DNA of 64,000 nucleotides, taken from contig OY856409.1 in the NCBI GenBank assembly GCA_963693085.1, positions 239,064,558 to 239,128,557 of the forward strand, in the 5' to 3' direction. Made by a program: the position numbers and the translations under genes. The notes beneath the pieces were generated by a model that was not told where the DNA came from, made no database searches, and worked only from the letters and a program-made list of their open reading frames with translations. The stretch is from Alisma plantago-aquatica (taxonomy: Eukaryota; Streptophyta; Magnoliopsida; Alismatales; Alismataceae). Shown piece by piece: positions 32,501-44,500 of this stretch (the stretch's first letter is position 1; each line of letters opens with the position of its first letter).

Positions 32501-35500
32501 TAATCGCCCGCTTTTTGCCCGCCTCGCCCGCTTTTTTCCCGCTTTGTTTAAAAATACTAATGTAAGCATCTAACATTAATTAATTACACAGTCCAAGTAG
32601 TGTCGACTATAATATATGAAACTTGTATACATTGAATGTTCTATGATATAGCTAGTCCTAATTTAGAATGCATACATTGTGTGTAAGCTGTAATAATTGG
32701 GTACTGCTGTAATGCATCTAACTAAATATCATATTGCTCTATTATACTTCTAATGCATGATTAGTTTTACTGATTTCCTTGCTGCTTTCAGTGATTAATG
32801 ATTGGTACTACTGGTTAGTATTACTTCAGTGATTATTTTAAATCAATAATTCATAGTTTGTTATTTACAATTATTGATCTGCTTGCTGATTTTAGTGATT
32901 AGAGATGCTGATTAATAGTAAAGTATTGATGAATACTTAGTTAATTTCTGATTTTCTGATTAGATATGTATATGAGTTCCTTAGAAATATATTTTTTATA
33001 TACACATAGATGTAATTTTGTATGAAAATATATAAAATTTAGACACCCGCTTTTTCAAAAATTGCCCGCTTAATCGCCCGCTTACCGCTTGATCGGTTAC
33101 AGGGTGCTGTCCACACGCCTCCCGCTTCCCGCTTCCCGCTTTCTGATACCTTAGTAATGAGTCCTAAGGGAACTGAAGGGCTCATGTGTATATAATTGGC
33201 TGTCATGGCCTATGGCCGGAATAGGGAATTGGGGCATACACTCCTCATTGACATAACTATATCCAGAAGACACATCTCCATACACTCCACATATACCTAG
33301 GGATGGGCATCTAGTCGGGTCTTACTAGGGTTTAATAGGCTTGCGCACAAGCCTATTATTGTCAATTGGGACGTGGATCAGTTTTTGGCTTGGAATATTG
33401 AAACGGTTTGGTCCATATTTGCCAGTGTAACATAGCAGATTCAAAGTCGGATTTGGATCTGTCCATATAAAACATAAAATTGAAGATTGTTCAAAATAAA
33501 TCTATACATACATATCAATAATATATATGAAGAGGTGTAGAGGGGGTGACATGCAATGTATGATATTAATTTATATCTGTGGATAGGCTCTTTTATTCTA
33601 GACTATATACGGCAGAGGGCAAGAGATGTGATTTGTGGTATTTTTCTATAATTACAGAGATGTCCTATTTAATAACAAAATGGGGTGTATACATAAGGTG
33701 AGCATCAACCGAGCCAACTCTTCCTGCTCATGTCCGTACCCACATAACCTAACCCAAATCTGACTCGTATAACTTGTACAGGTGGGTCAATCCAAGAACT
33801 TTGACTCATATATGTACAAGGAAAGCCTTGCTCGAGGTAAACATAAACCAAAAAAATCTAGGTACTCATTTATTACACATGCAATTATAGCTATCCATAC
33901 ATCTCACTAATTCATATAAGATATGTATCTTGCATGAGATAAAGGTTTTGTATAAAATCTATTTTTTTTATAAGATATATTTGATTGACTTAAATATAAT
34001 ATATATGTATCTATATTTTTGATATTTTTTTACTTTTATATGTTGTACGGATAGGCTCGAAACCTATATATGACAAAATTTTATCCGAGGCCCAAAACCC
34101 GACCAATAACCCAATTAAAAATATATGTTTGACCCTAAACTATCAAAACTTGGTATCACCCGACCCGATACTCATACCAAGATATACATGGAGTCTAAGA
34201 AGATGAGTTCTATTCTGAATATGCTATACCACGTATGTAGTTTATTCCTTGGGTCCTTGTTCCGAGTATAGATCATGAGCATCCAATTATATACACATCT
34301 GTCATTCAGTACCCTCAAATTTATTACCAAGTATTTGTATCCATCACATCTCAAGAGACATCCTTTTATAATTACTATCTAATTCCATTATGAAAATATT
34401 TATTTATGTTATTTATTACCAAAAATAAGCATCCATGATTTTAGTTAGATGTTTGTTTTGAAAGTGGATTATGAAAAGACTCAAAAATACAAGCGACCGT
34501 GAAAACATCATATCATGAATGTTCTCAAGTCCGTGCATTGCTCTGATTTATGCCTAGTATATTAATAAAGCCAATCGAAGACATCTTTATAATTAACCAT
34601 TGGAAACTTTATAGGAAACTTTATCTTAAGAGAGAGACATCTCTTTTGTATGTTTTATATAGATGGAAGGTTAAATATAGTTGTATATGTAATAATAGAA
34701 GTGTCCAAGTTTTAGGTTTGAGTCTTCCCTAGAACAGGCCTTACCCATACAAAAATCTCCGTCAACATTCTTGGCCTGCCCACCTATGTAAGTAATATGG
34801 TAAGTTTTGAATCGGGTATCGGTGTAGTGTAGCCCAATTTGATGCTCACCCTTTGTATATAACACCCACGATTCTTTATTGGAAGGGCCTATCCATTATT
34901 ATAAAAAGTATATAAAAAGCATACGAGCCCTACACAACTCGTCATATAAAGTATAGAATAGAAGGGCTTATCAGTGATTATAAGAAAATATCACCATAGA
35001 TTGCATTACACCCTCTCCATGGATATATAAGGACCTACCCGTAATTATAAAAATAGTACTATACATTTCACCCTCTGTACGTCTCTTCTTATATAGTATA
35101 GATATTTATGCAACATGAAAATAAACTGAAATACATATATTACTTTTTTAGAAACAAAGAATCACTGTAGAAATTTATTACTAGGAATATCTGTCACATA
35201 TATAAGTATGGATACATGTGCAGTCAAAAACAGATTGAAGATGAAAAGCTTAAATCCAGTACCTCTAATAATAAGGTAGGTGGTATTTAGCATTTAGAAA
35301 TAAAAGAAATGATACACAATCACGTCTTTAAATAAGATTCAATCTTGTACATAATGGTACAGAGTAAAGAATAAATCATGACTTGTTTGAAAAAACAAAT
35401 AATAATGTGACCATCCAAAGAAATGAACTAGGGACCTTCCATTGGATTTGTATTAAAACTTCTATTTGTCCACTACACCATAGTAATAGAGCGATCTTCT

Positions 35501-38500
35501 CATGACATAATTATTGTACCTTATCAAAGCCAAATAGTTAGGGAGTCTACATGTTAAAAGGGTCCTTGTAATTTTTCTTCATTTTGAGGGGGTGGGGACG
35601 GCTTCTGCTCACCACTGGATCCTGTTGGTATGTATGCCCATAGAGCAAGTCATATGATGATTGTAATGGGATACTTTGTAAATGATTTGAATAATAATAA
35701 AGGCAATTTCCAATCTATATGTTTAAACTGTTTCTGAGATGATGGTGTAACATGATAGATGTCTAAAGATTGTTTTACTCAATGACGTATGCTTTTGGGT
35801 TGAGGACCTAAACGATGAGATCATACGGATGCTAAGAGTATTCTTTCTTGTTTAGTCCCTAGTCGGTTGTTATTTTGGAAATAACCATAGACATCAATAA
35901 CACTAAAGACTAGATTGTGTGTTGGTTGATGACAAAATCTCATTAGTCATGATATGGTGATATCAAACCAAGCACATAGGTACTTGTTAGAGAACAAGGT
36001 ACCGGACAGACCCACCGTGAGAGTGACACATGGAACCATGACTTGGTAGTCACAGTCAGCTCTCACAGTGATGGTGGTGAGTGTGATTCTTAGACCTGAA
36101 ATCACTACACTCAACACATGTCGTTGGGTACACTTTGACATCATCAAACGCAATCCTGAAACATGGGTTGTTATAAAGGTGATGATTGGGTGGCTTTGAC
36201 ACATGGGGATTTTGAGGGGTGAGTGATAGATATGGGATTTGTCCCTCCTGAGGGAGTTTGATATCCTTGGCCACTTGATGAGTAGGATTGAGAAAGGCAT
36301 GCGCATGCACGTGTGAATCAATATGTGATATTGATGTCATACACATCTCACTCGGTCTACTCTGAGATCAAGGAAATGAATGAACATTGACAGGATGACT
36401 GTTCCATGCCTCGAGTTCATTCTGGATATCAGTGACAAAGGAATTATACATTCACTGTAACACCATTCACGGATTGTAGGATGAAAGTTGTTCTCCAACT
36501 TTCTACTTTCACTTGGGTAGCAATGATGTGTGACTAGGCACCGCTCTTTGCTTGTGAAGTCATAAGTGTTATGGACTTTCACTGCCAACGTGAAATGGAC
36601 CTGCAGGGTCACACACATAGGATTCAACCTGGAAGAGGAGTTTTGTCCACAAGCAATGTTTAGATTGATTACTAAAGGAGTTTAGTAGTTCAATTAAACA
36701 CTCAATTAATCGATAGCTCAATATCATAATGTTCAAGGTGTTGAACGCATTGATTGGAGTATCGGATTGATTGAAATCGCATTTGACTGATTCTGCAAAA
36801 TCTGCATTCCCAACCGATCGGTTCATGTGATGAACCGGTCGGCTGAGGTTGCTGAACCGGTCGGCTCAATTGTTGAACCGATCGGCTCATGCACAGAATG
36901 AAACGACCGGTTCAAGTGTTGAACCGATCGGTTCAACTGGTGCAATCGAGCAACTTGGGAAAGTAGGATTGGTGAGAATTTTCCTTTCGTTTCAATTTTC
37001 CAATTTGATTGGAAATAGGATTGGTATTCGATACCGATTGGAAACAAAAGAAGGAAAGTCAATCGAGAACCAACCTGGAACCCCAACCGACCGGTTCATG
37101 AGTGAACCGATCGGTTCAAGGGTCCCAAACGATCGGTTCAGTGGTGAACCGATCGGTTCAGGTCCCCAACCGACCGGTTCACTTGTGAACCGATCGGTTC
37201 AGGTTGCGAGATGGTTGCTTTTTGTGGAAAATCCCGAACCCTTCTACTCCTGCTTTAGTCCCGTATTGCCGGGCACAGAGAACCCTGTCCCATGACCCGC
37301 CTATATATATAGGGGTATTGGGGGCTTCTCAGAGTACAACTCAGTGCAAGTTGATTGCTCTGCAAAGTTGTCGTTCTCTCTGGTTTTGGTAACCGAGAGA
37401 GAGCCCGAGCAAGTGCTTCCCGCAAAGGGAGGTGCAGCAAGGGAAGGACAACTGCAGTTGCAATTGACAGTAGGAGAGTGTGTTGGCGACTAGTACGTCA
37501 ACAGGAGGGTGCGACTCCTTCCACTTCCTTGTGGGACAAGGAGAGTGGAGTTCCAGGTGGTCCGTGTGGACTACTTCAGAGGCGGGAGGTCACTGCCGCT
37601 CAGGAGGACAACTGTCATCCGACAGTCCGGTAGGAGGAGTCTTCAGTCCCGGTGCGACCAAGAGCTGCACAGACACCGTCCAAGACCGGAGGTGAAGACC
37701 GCGCAAGGCGCGTGGTATTGTCACCGAGCAAGCCTCGGGACAAGGTATGATTCACAAACCATCTTTCCTATTATATAGATGTTGACGCGATTCCTTTTGT
37801 TCCGGGTTTGGAGAATTTTTTTTTTGTTTCCGCTGCTTCTCTGCCTCCTCCATAACCCCACAGTGGTATCAGAGCCACGTCAACCTCTCTATATTTTAGG
37901 ATTATCGATATGATCGATTTTGGTTTGTCGCCTTTATTTATTGCATGCGATGCGAATAATATCGACTTTATACATGTCCAATCCACAAATCCCTAATATA
38001 CATATATGATATGTAATATTAATGCACTCGATACGCGTCGCCCTTAAACGAGTTTTGTGGTGGATGTGTAGCATGATTATGGCCTATAAACCCCTATTTC
38101 TGTGTGTGGTTGTTTGTGTGGTTGCTTGCATCTCGGTCTGCGCACCGATTCCCTTTCTCATATTCCTGATGTAACTCTAAATAATTCGAGAATTCTTTTC
38201 CTACTTTTGCTCCCCCCGAATGTAACTCGGGGTTTCACAATTCAATTGTAAAATATGATAGATTTTATTTCCTGTTATGTCAAAGAACGGAGGACAACCT
38301 GAAGACGATCGGTTCAAGGAGTGAATCGATCGGTTGGTGATCCAGATGGCCGGTTCGAGGAACGAGATGATCGGGTGGCGACCTGAGGAGATGCACGATG
38401 ACCGGTGAACCGATCGGCTGGAGGCGCCAGTCGATCGGATGGTGGCACCCGAACAACCTACCTGATGGCGAGCCGATCAGTCATGGAGATGAGCTGATCA

Positions 38501-41500
38501 AACCCATAAAGGCAGGCACAAATTTCATCTTGTACAGGTTGCATATGATGTAGACCTAGATGACCGTGATTCCTCTTGGCTCGAGGAATCACAAATAGGA
38601 TGGCCATAATCATTGCTTTTTATCGTTTATGCATGTTTTCTGTTGGATATAGCATGTATATGATACGTACTATATATTGTGGTGATTGGATATGTATATG
38701 TATATAAAACCAAATCCCTCATTAAATATTAAGTTTTAGATGCCTTCCAAATGCGACACACGTGAAAAGCTTGATCGACCAAGTGTGGGCACGCCCAAGC
38801 GTGGTGCACCGTCTATCTCGTGGAAGCGTGAAGGATGAATATGTGGGTCTGCCCAAGCAGGGTGCATGTTCATCATGTTGGCTTTGGGTTGGACTTAACA
38901 AGGTGACCTAGATAGGATCTAGCGCCTTGAGGCATGGAGATGATCATTGCAAGGAGTTGCATATGACATCTTTCAAGAGTTGCATATGATGCAATTGGCA
39001 AGAGTTGCCTACCTGGAAGATCTGAGTTGTGGGTGACAGCCCAAGCTGGTCCATGGCTCAGAGGATTTCAGGATCTTGACCCACTAGAAGATTGTACGCT
39101 GCAATCTTCCGAATTGATGGTGAGGGCTATCAATTTGAGTCAAAATAGTGGGAGCGGTAATTAATTAAAGGCCTAATTAACTATCGTCAAATTTTATTCA
39201 AATCAAATCAAAAAGGTTTTGACAAATGCAAATTTTTTCTTGTAGAATGGCAAAAGAATCATCTTTTAAAATGGGCAAATTAATTGAGAATAAATTCCAT
39301 AACTGGTTGAGGACTGTGGGAAGTGTTCTGCACAATCCAGATATACCAGGAGACTTAGAATCCACTCTATGCACGCTTAATGCGTTGGTGAAGAAGAAAA
39401 TAGGTAAGGGAGAGAAGTGTTCTCTCGCCAAACCAATTTCTTCTACATGGAGAGGATGGAAGGAACAATGGAAGAAGAAGTCGGAGATAGAGATCTCCAC
39501 TTCTGGTGTATACGTGATAGAAAATAACTTTACTACTTCTTCGTCATGGGTACTTGATACCGGATGCGGATCTCACATTTGTTCAAATGTGAAGGATCTT
39601 AAGAGAAGTAGGCCTTTAGGGAAAGGCGAGGTTGAACTACGTGTTGCTAATGGGGCAAGAGTTGCCGCCGGTGCCGTAGGAACCTATGAGTTAACTCTAC
39701 CTAGTGGGCTAATAATAGAGTTAAAGAACTGCTATTATGTACCTGCCATAAATAGGAATACCATTTCCGTCTCTTGTTTGGACAAAGATGGATTTGAATT
39801 TCTTATTAAGAATGGAAAGTGTTCCATTTCTAAAGATGGGATCTTTTATGGCAGTGCCCCTATGTCTTATGGTCTATACTTGATAGACTTGGAGACAAGT
39901 GTATACAACGTAAACACCAAAAAGCAAAAACTCAACGACTCAAACGAAACATATCTCTGGCATTGTCGTCTAGGGCACATAAATGAGAAGCGCATTTCTA
40001 GACTCCATAAAGATGGTTATCTAGACTCTTTTGATTATGAATCAATAGAGACATGTGAATCTTGTTTGTTGGGCAAGATGACCAAGACTCCCTTTTCAGG
40101 TAAAGGTGAGAGAGCTAGTGATCTATTAGGACTCATACATACCGATGTATGTGGGCCTTTTAGAACTAATGCCAGAGGTGGGTATCAGTACTTCATTACC
40201 TTTACTGATGACTTCAGTAGGTATGGCTATGTGTACCTGATGAAACATAAGTCAGAAACCCTTGAAAGGTTCAAGGATTTCATGAATGAAGTACAAAACC
40301 AACTTGGTAAAAGTATTAAGGCACTTCGTTCCGATCGAGGTGGAGAATACTTGAGCCAGGAGTTTGAGGACCTTCTACGAGCCCGTGGTATTGTATCACA
40401 ATGGACTCCGCCTGGAACACCACATCATAATGGTGTGTCTGAAAGAAGGAATCGCACATTGTTAGATATGGTGCGATCTATGATGAGTTTTGCTGATCTT
40501 CCAATTTCTTTCTGGGGTTATGCTCTTGAAACCGCCGCGTTTACACTTAATCGTGTGCCATCTAAATCGGTTCAAAAGACACCATATGAGATATGGACTG
40601 GGAAGCGTCCCGATTTGTCTTTTCTGAAGATTTGGGGTTGTGAGGCTTACGTTAGGAAAATGTTTCCTGATAAGCTTGGACCCAAATCTGATAAATGTTA
40701 TTTTGTTGGATACCCCAAGGAAACGAGGGGATATTATTTATACCACCCTACTGACAACAAAGTGTTTGTTGCCAGGACAGCTGTGTTCCTAGAGAAGGAA
40801 TTTATTTCCAAAGGAAGCAGTGGGAGGAAGATAGAGCTTGAAGAGGTTCAAGCCCAACAAGAAAACAATGAACCGGTAGATGTACCAGAGGAAAATAGAG
40901 ATTCACAAGGTGTTGTGGAATCTCAGTCTCCTCAGGTAACACAAGGACCTCGTAGATCTAGTAGGACCCGCCTTGAGCCTGAGAGGTTTGGATACCTTGT
41001 AACTCAGGAAGGCGGAGAGTTGATCATAGATGATGATCCAACTACCTATGTAGAGGCTATGGAGGGACCAGATTCTGAGAAATGGCTAGAAGCCATGAGA
41101 TCCGAGATGGAATCCATGTACTCCAACAAAGTATGGACTTTGGTGGAACCACCCGAAGGGGTAAAACCCATAGGGTGCAAGTGGGTCTTTAAGAAAAAGA
41201 CCGACATGGATGGCAATGTGCAAACTTATAAAGGCAGATTGGTTGCAAAGGGTTTTCGACAAATTCAAGGTGTTGACTATGACGAAACCTTTTCTCCAGT
41301 TGCCATGATTAAGTCCATCAGGATCATGCTTGCTATTGCAGCTTATTATGACTATGAGATTTGGCAGATGGATGTTAAAACCGCATTCCTTAATGGGAAT
41401 ATACATGAGGATGTGTACATGACACAACCTGAAGGTTTTGTAGATCCAAAGAATGCCAATAAAGTCTGTAAACTGCAAAGGTCAATCTATGGATTGAAGC

Positions 41501-44500
41501 AAGCGTCTCGGAGTTGGAATCTTCGATTTGATGAAGAAGTCAAAGTGTTTGGCTTTATTCAAAATGAAGATGAACCTTGTGTGTACAAGAAGGTTAGTGG
41601 GAGCTCGACCACATTCCTCATATTGTATGTGGATGACATACTTTTGATGGGGAATGATGTCTTAGCCTTAGAGAAGGTAAAGACTTGGCTTGGGAAAACT
41701 TTCTCAATGAAGGACTTAGGAGAAGCATCCTACATTCTAGGAATTAAGATCTATAGAGATAGATCTAGAAAGCTTCTCGGACTAAGTCAGAGCACATACA
41801 TTGACAAGGTGCTGAAGCGGTTCAGCATGGAGAACTCAAAGAGAGGCAACGTCCCTATGCTACATGGAGTTACCGTCTCTAGAGCTCAATGTCCCCAATC
41901 TTGTGAAGAGAGGGAGTGTATGAATGGGATCCCATATGCATCAGCCATCGGATCCATCATGTACGCTATGTTGTGCACACGCCCAGATGTCTCGTATGCT
42001 CTAAGCATGACGAGCAGGTACCAGTCAGATCCCGGGGATGCTCACTGGACAGCTGTGAAGAACATCCTCAAGTACTTGCGAAGGACTAAGGATCAGTTTC
42101 TTGTGTACGGCGGCGAGGAAGAGCTGGTTGTAAAGGGTTACACCGATGCAAGCTTCCAAACCGATAAAGATGATTACAGATCGCAGTCAGGATTTGTGTT
42201 TTGCCTTAATAATGGAGCTGTGAGATGGAAGAGTTCCAAGCAAGAAACAGTTGCCGATTCTACTACAGAGGCCGAGTATATTGCTGCTTCGCATGCAGCA
42301 AAGGAGGCTGTGTGGATCAGGAAGTTCATTTCAGAACTTGGTGTAGTTCCCAGTAGCTGTGATGCAATTGAGCTTTATTGTGACAATAATGGAGCTATTG
42401 CACAAGCTAAGGAGCCCAGATCACATCAGCGGTCCAAGCACATACTGCGGCGCTTCCATCTCATACGAGAGATCGTACAGCGAGGAGATGTGAAGATTTG
42501 CAAAGTACCAACTGAAGACAACATAGCTGATCCACTGACTAAGGCCCTTTCTTAGCAGAAGCATGATGGTCATGCTAGGTCACAAGGACTGCGTTTCCTT
42601 GGTGACTGGCTCTAAGTGCAAGTGGGAGTCTGTTGGTATGTATGCCCATAGAGCAAGTCATATGATGATTGTAATGGGATACTTTGTAAATGATTTGAAT
42701 AATAATAAAGGCAATTTCCAATCTATATGTTTAAATTGTTTCTGAGATGATGGTGTAACATGATAGATGTCTAAAGATTGTTTTACTCAATGACGTATGC
42801 TTTTGGGTTGAGGACCTAAACGATGAGATCATACGGATGCTAAGAGTATTCTTTCTTGTTTAGTCCCTAGTCGGTTGTTATTTTGGAAATAACCATAGAC
42901 ATCAATAACACTAAAGACTAGATTGTGTGTTGGTTGATGACAGAATCTCATTAGTCATGATATGGTGATATCAAACCAAGCACATAGGTACTTGTTAGAG
43001 AACAAGGTACCGGACAGACCCACCGTGAGAGTGACACATGGAACCATGACTTGGTAGTCACAGTCAGCTCTCACAGTGATGGTGGTGAGTGTGATTCTTA
43101 GACCTGAAATCACTACACTCAACACATGTCGTTGGGTACACTTTGACATCATCAAACGCAATCCTGAAACATGGGTTGTTATAAAGGTGATGATTGGGTG
43201 GCTTTGACACATGGGGATTTTGAGGGGTGAGTGATAGATATGGGATTTGTCCCTCCTGAGGGAGTTTGATATCCTTGGCCACTTGATGAGTAGGATTGAG
43301 AAAGGCATGCGCATGCACGTGTGAATCAATATGTGATATTGATGTCATACACATCTCACTCGGTCTACTCTGAGATCAAGGAAATGAATGAACATTGACA
43401 GGATGACTGTTCCATGCCTCGAGTTCATTCTGGATATCAGTGACAAAGGAATTATACATTCACTGTAACACCATTCACGGATTGTAGGATGAAAGTTGTT
43501 CTCCAACTTTCTACTTTCACTTGGGTAGCAATGATGTGTGACTAGGCACCGCTCTTTGCTTGTGAAGTCATAAGTGTTATGGACTTTCACTGCCAACGTG
43601 AAATGGACCTGCAGGGTCACACACATAGGATTCAACCTGGAAGAGGAGTTTTGTCCACAAGCAATGTTTAGATTGATTACTAAAGGAGTTTAGTAGTTCA
43701 ATTAAACACTCAATTAATCGATAGCTCAATATCATAATGTTCAAGGTGTTGAACGCATTGATTGGAGTATCGGATTGATTGAAATCGCATTTGACTGATT
43801 CTGCAAAATCTGCATTCCCAACCGATCGGTTCATGTGATGAACCGGTCGGCTGAGGTTGCTGAACCGGTCGGCTCAATTGTTGAACCGATCGGCTCATGC
43901 ACAGAATGAAACGACCGGTTCAAGTGTTGAACCGATCGGTTCAACTGGTGCAATCGAGCAACTTGGGAAAGTAGGATTGGTGAGAATTTTCCTTTCGTTT
44001 TAATTTTCCAATTTGATTGGAAATAGGATTGGTATTCGATACCGATTGGAAACAAAAGAAGGAAAGTCAATCGAGAACCAACCTGGAACCCCAACCGACC
44101 GGTTCATGAGTGAACCGATCGGTTCAAGGGTCCCAAACGATCGGTTCAGTGGTGAACCGATCGGTTCAGGTCCCCAACCGACCGGTTCACTTGTGAACCG
44201 ATCGGTTCAGGTTGCGAGATGGTTGCTTTTTGTGGAAAATCCCGAACCCTTCTACTCCTGCTTTAGTCCCGTATTGTCGGGCACAGAGAACCCTGTCCCA
44301 TGACCCGCATATATATATAGGGGTATTGGGGGCTTCTCAGAGTACAACTCAGTGCAAGTTGATTGCTCTGCAAAGTTGTCGTTCTCTCTGGTTTTGGTAA
44401 CCGAGAGAGAGCCCGAGCAAGTGCTTCCCGCAAAGGGAGGTGCAGCAAGGGAAGGACAACTGCAGTTGCAATTGACAGCAGGAGAGTGTGTTGGCGACTA

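Noticed and set aside
33299..33380. TAGGGATGGGCATC start resembling a hAT MITE end
   Set aside because: No matching right end or 8-bp duplication was found.
36811..37205. CRISPR-like look of regularly recurring palindromic words
   Set aside because: Spacing is irregular, the context is a plant LTR and there are no cas genes. It is a cis-motif array, not CRISPR.
36849..37295. 148-codon open frame with repeated EPIG/NRS residues in the Copia-3 LTR (second copy at 44013-44303)
   Set aside because: The repeats are the translation of the AACCGATCGGTTCA palindromes. The frame crosses U3 promoter sequence and has no protein-family match.
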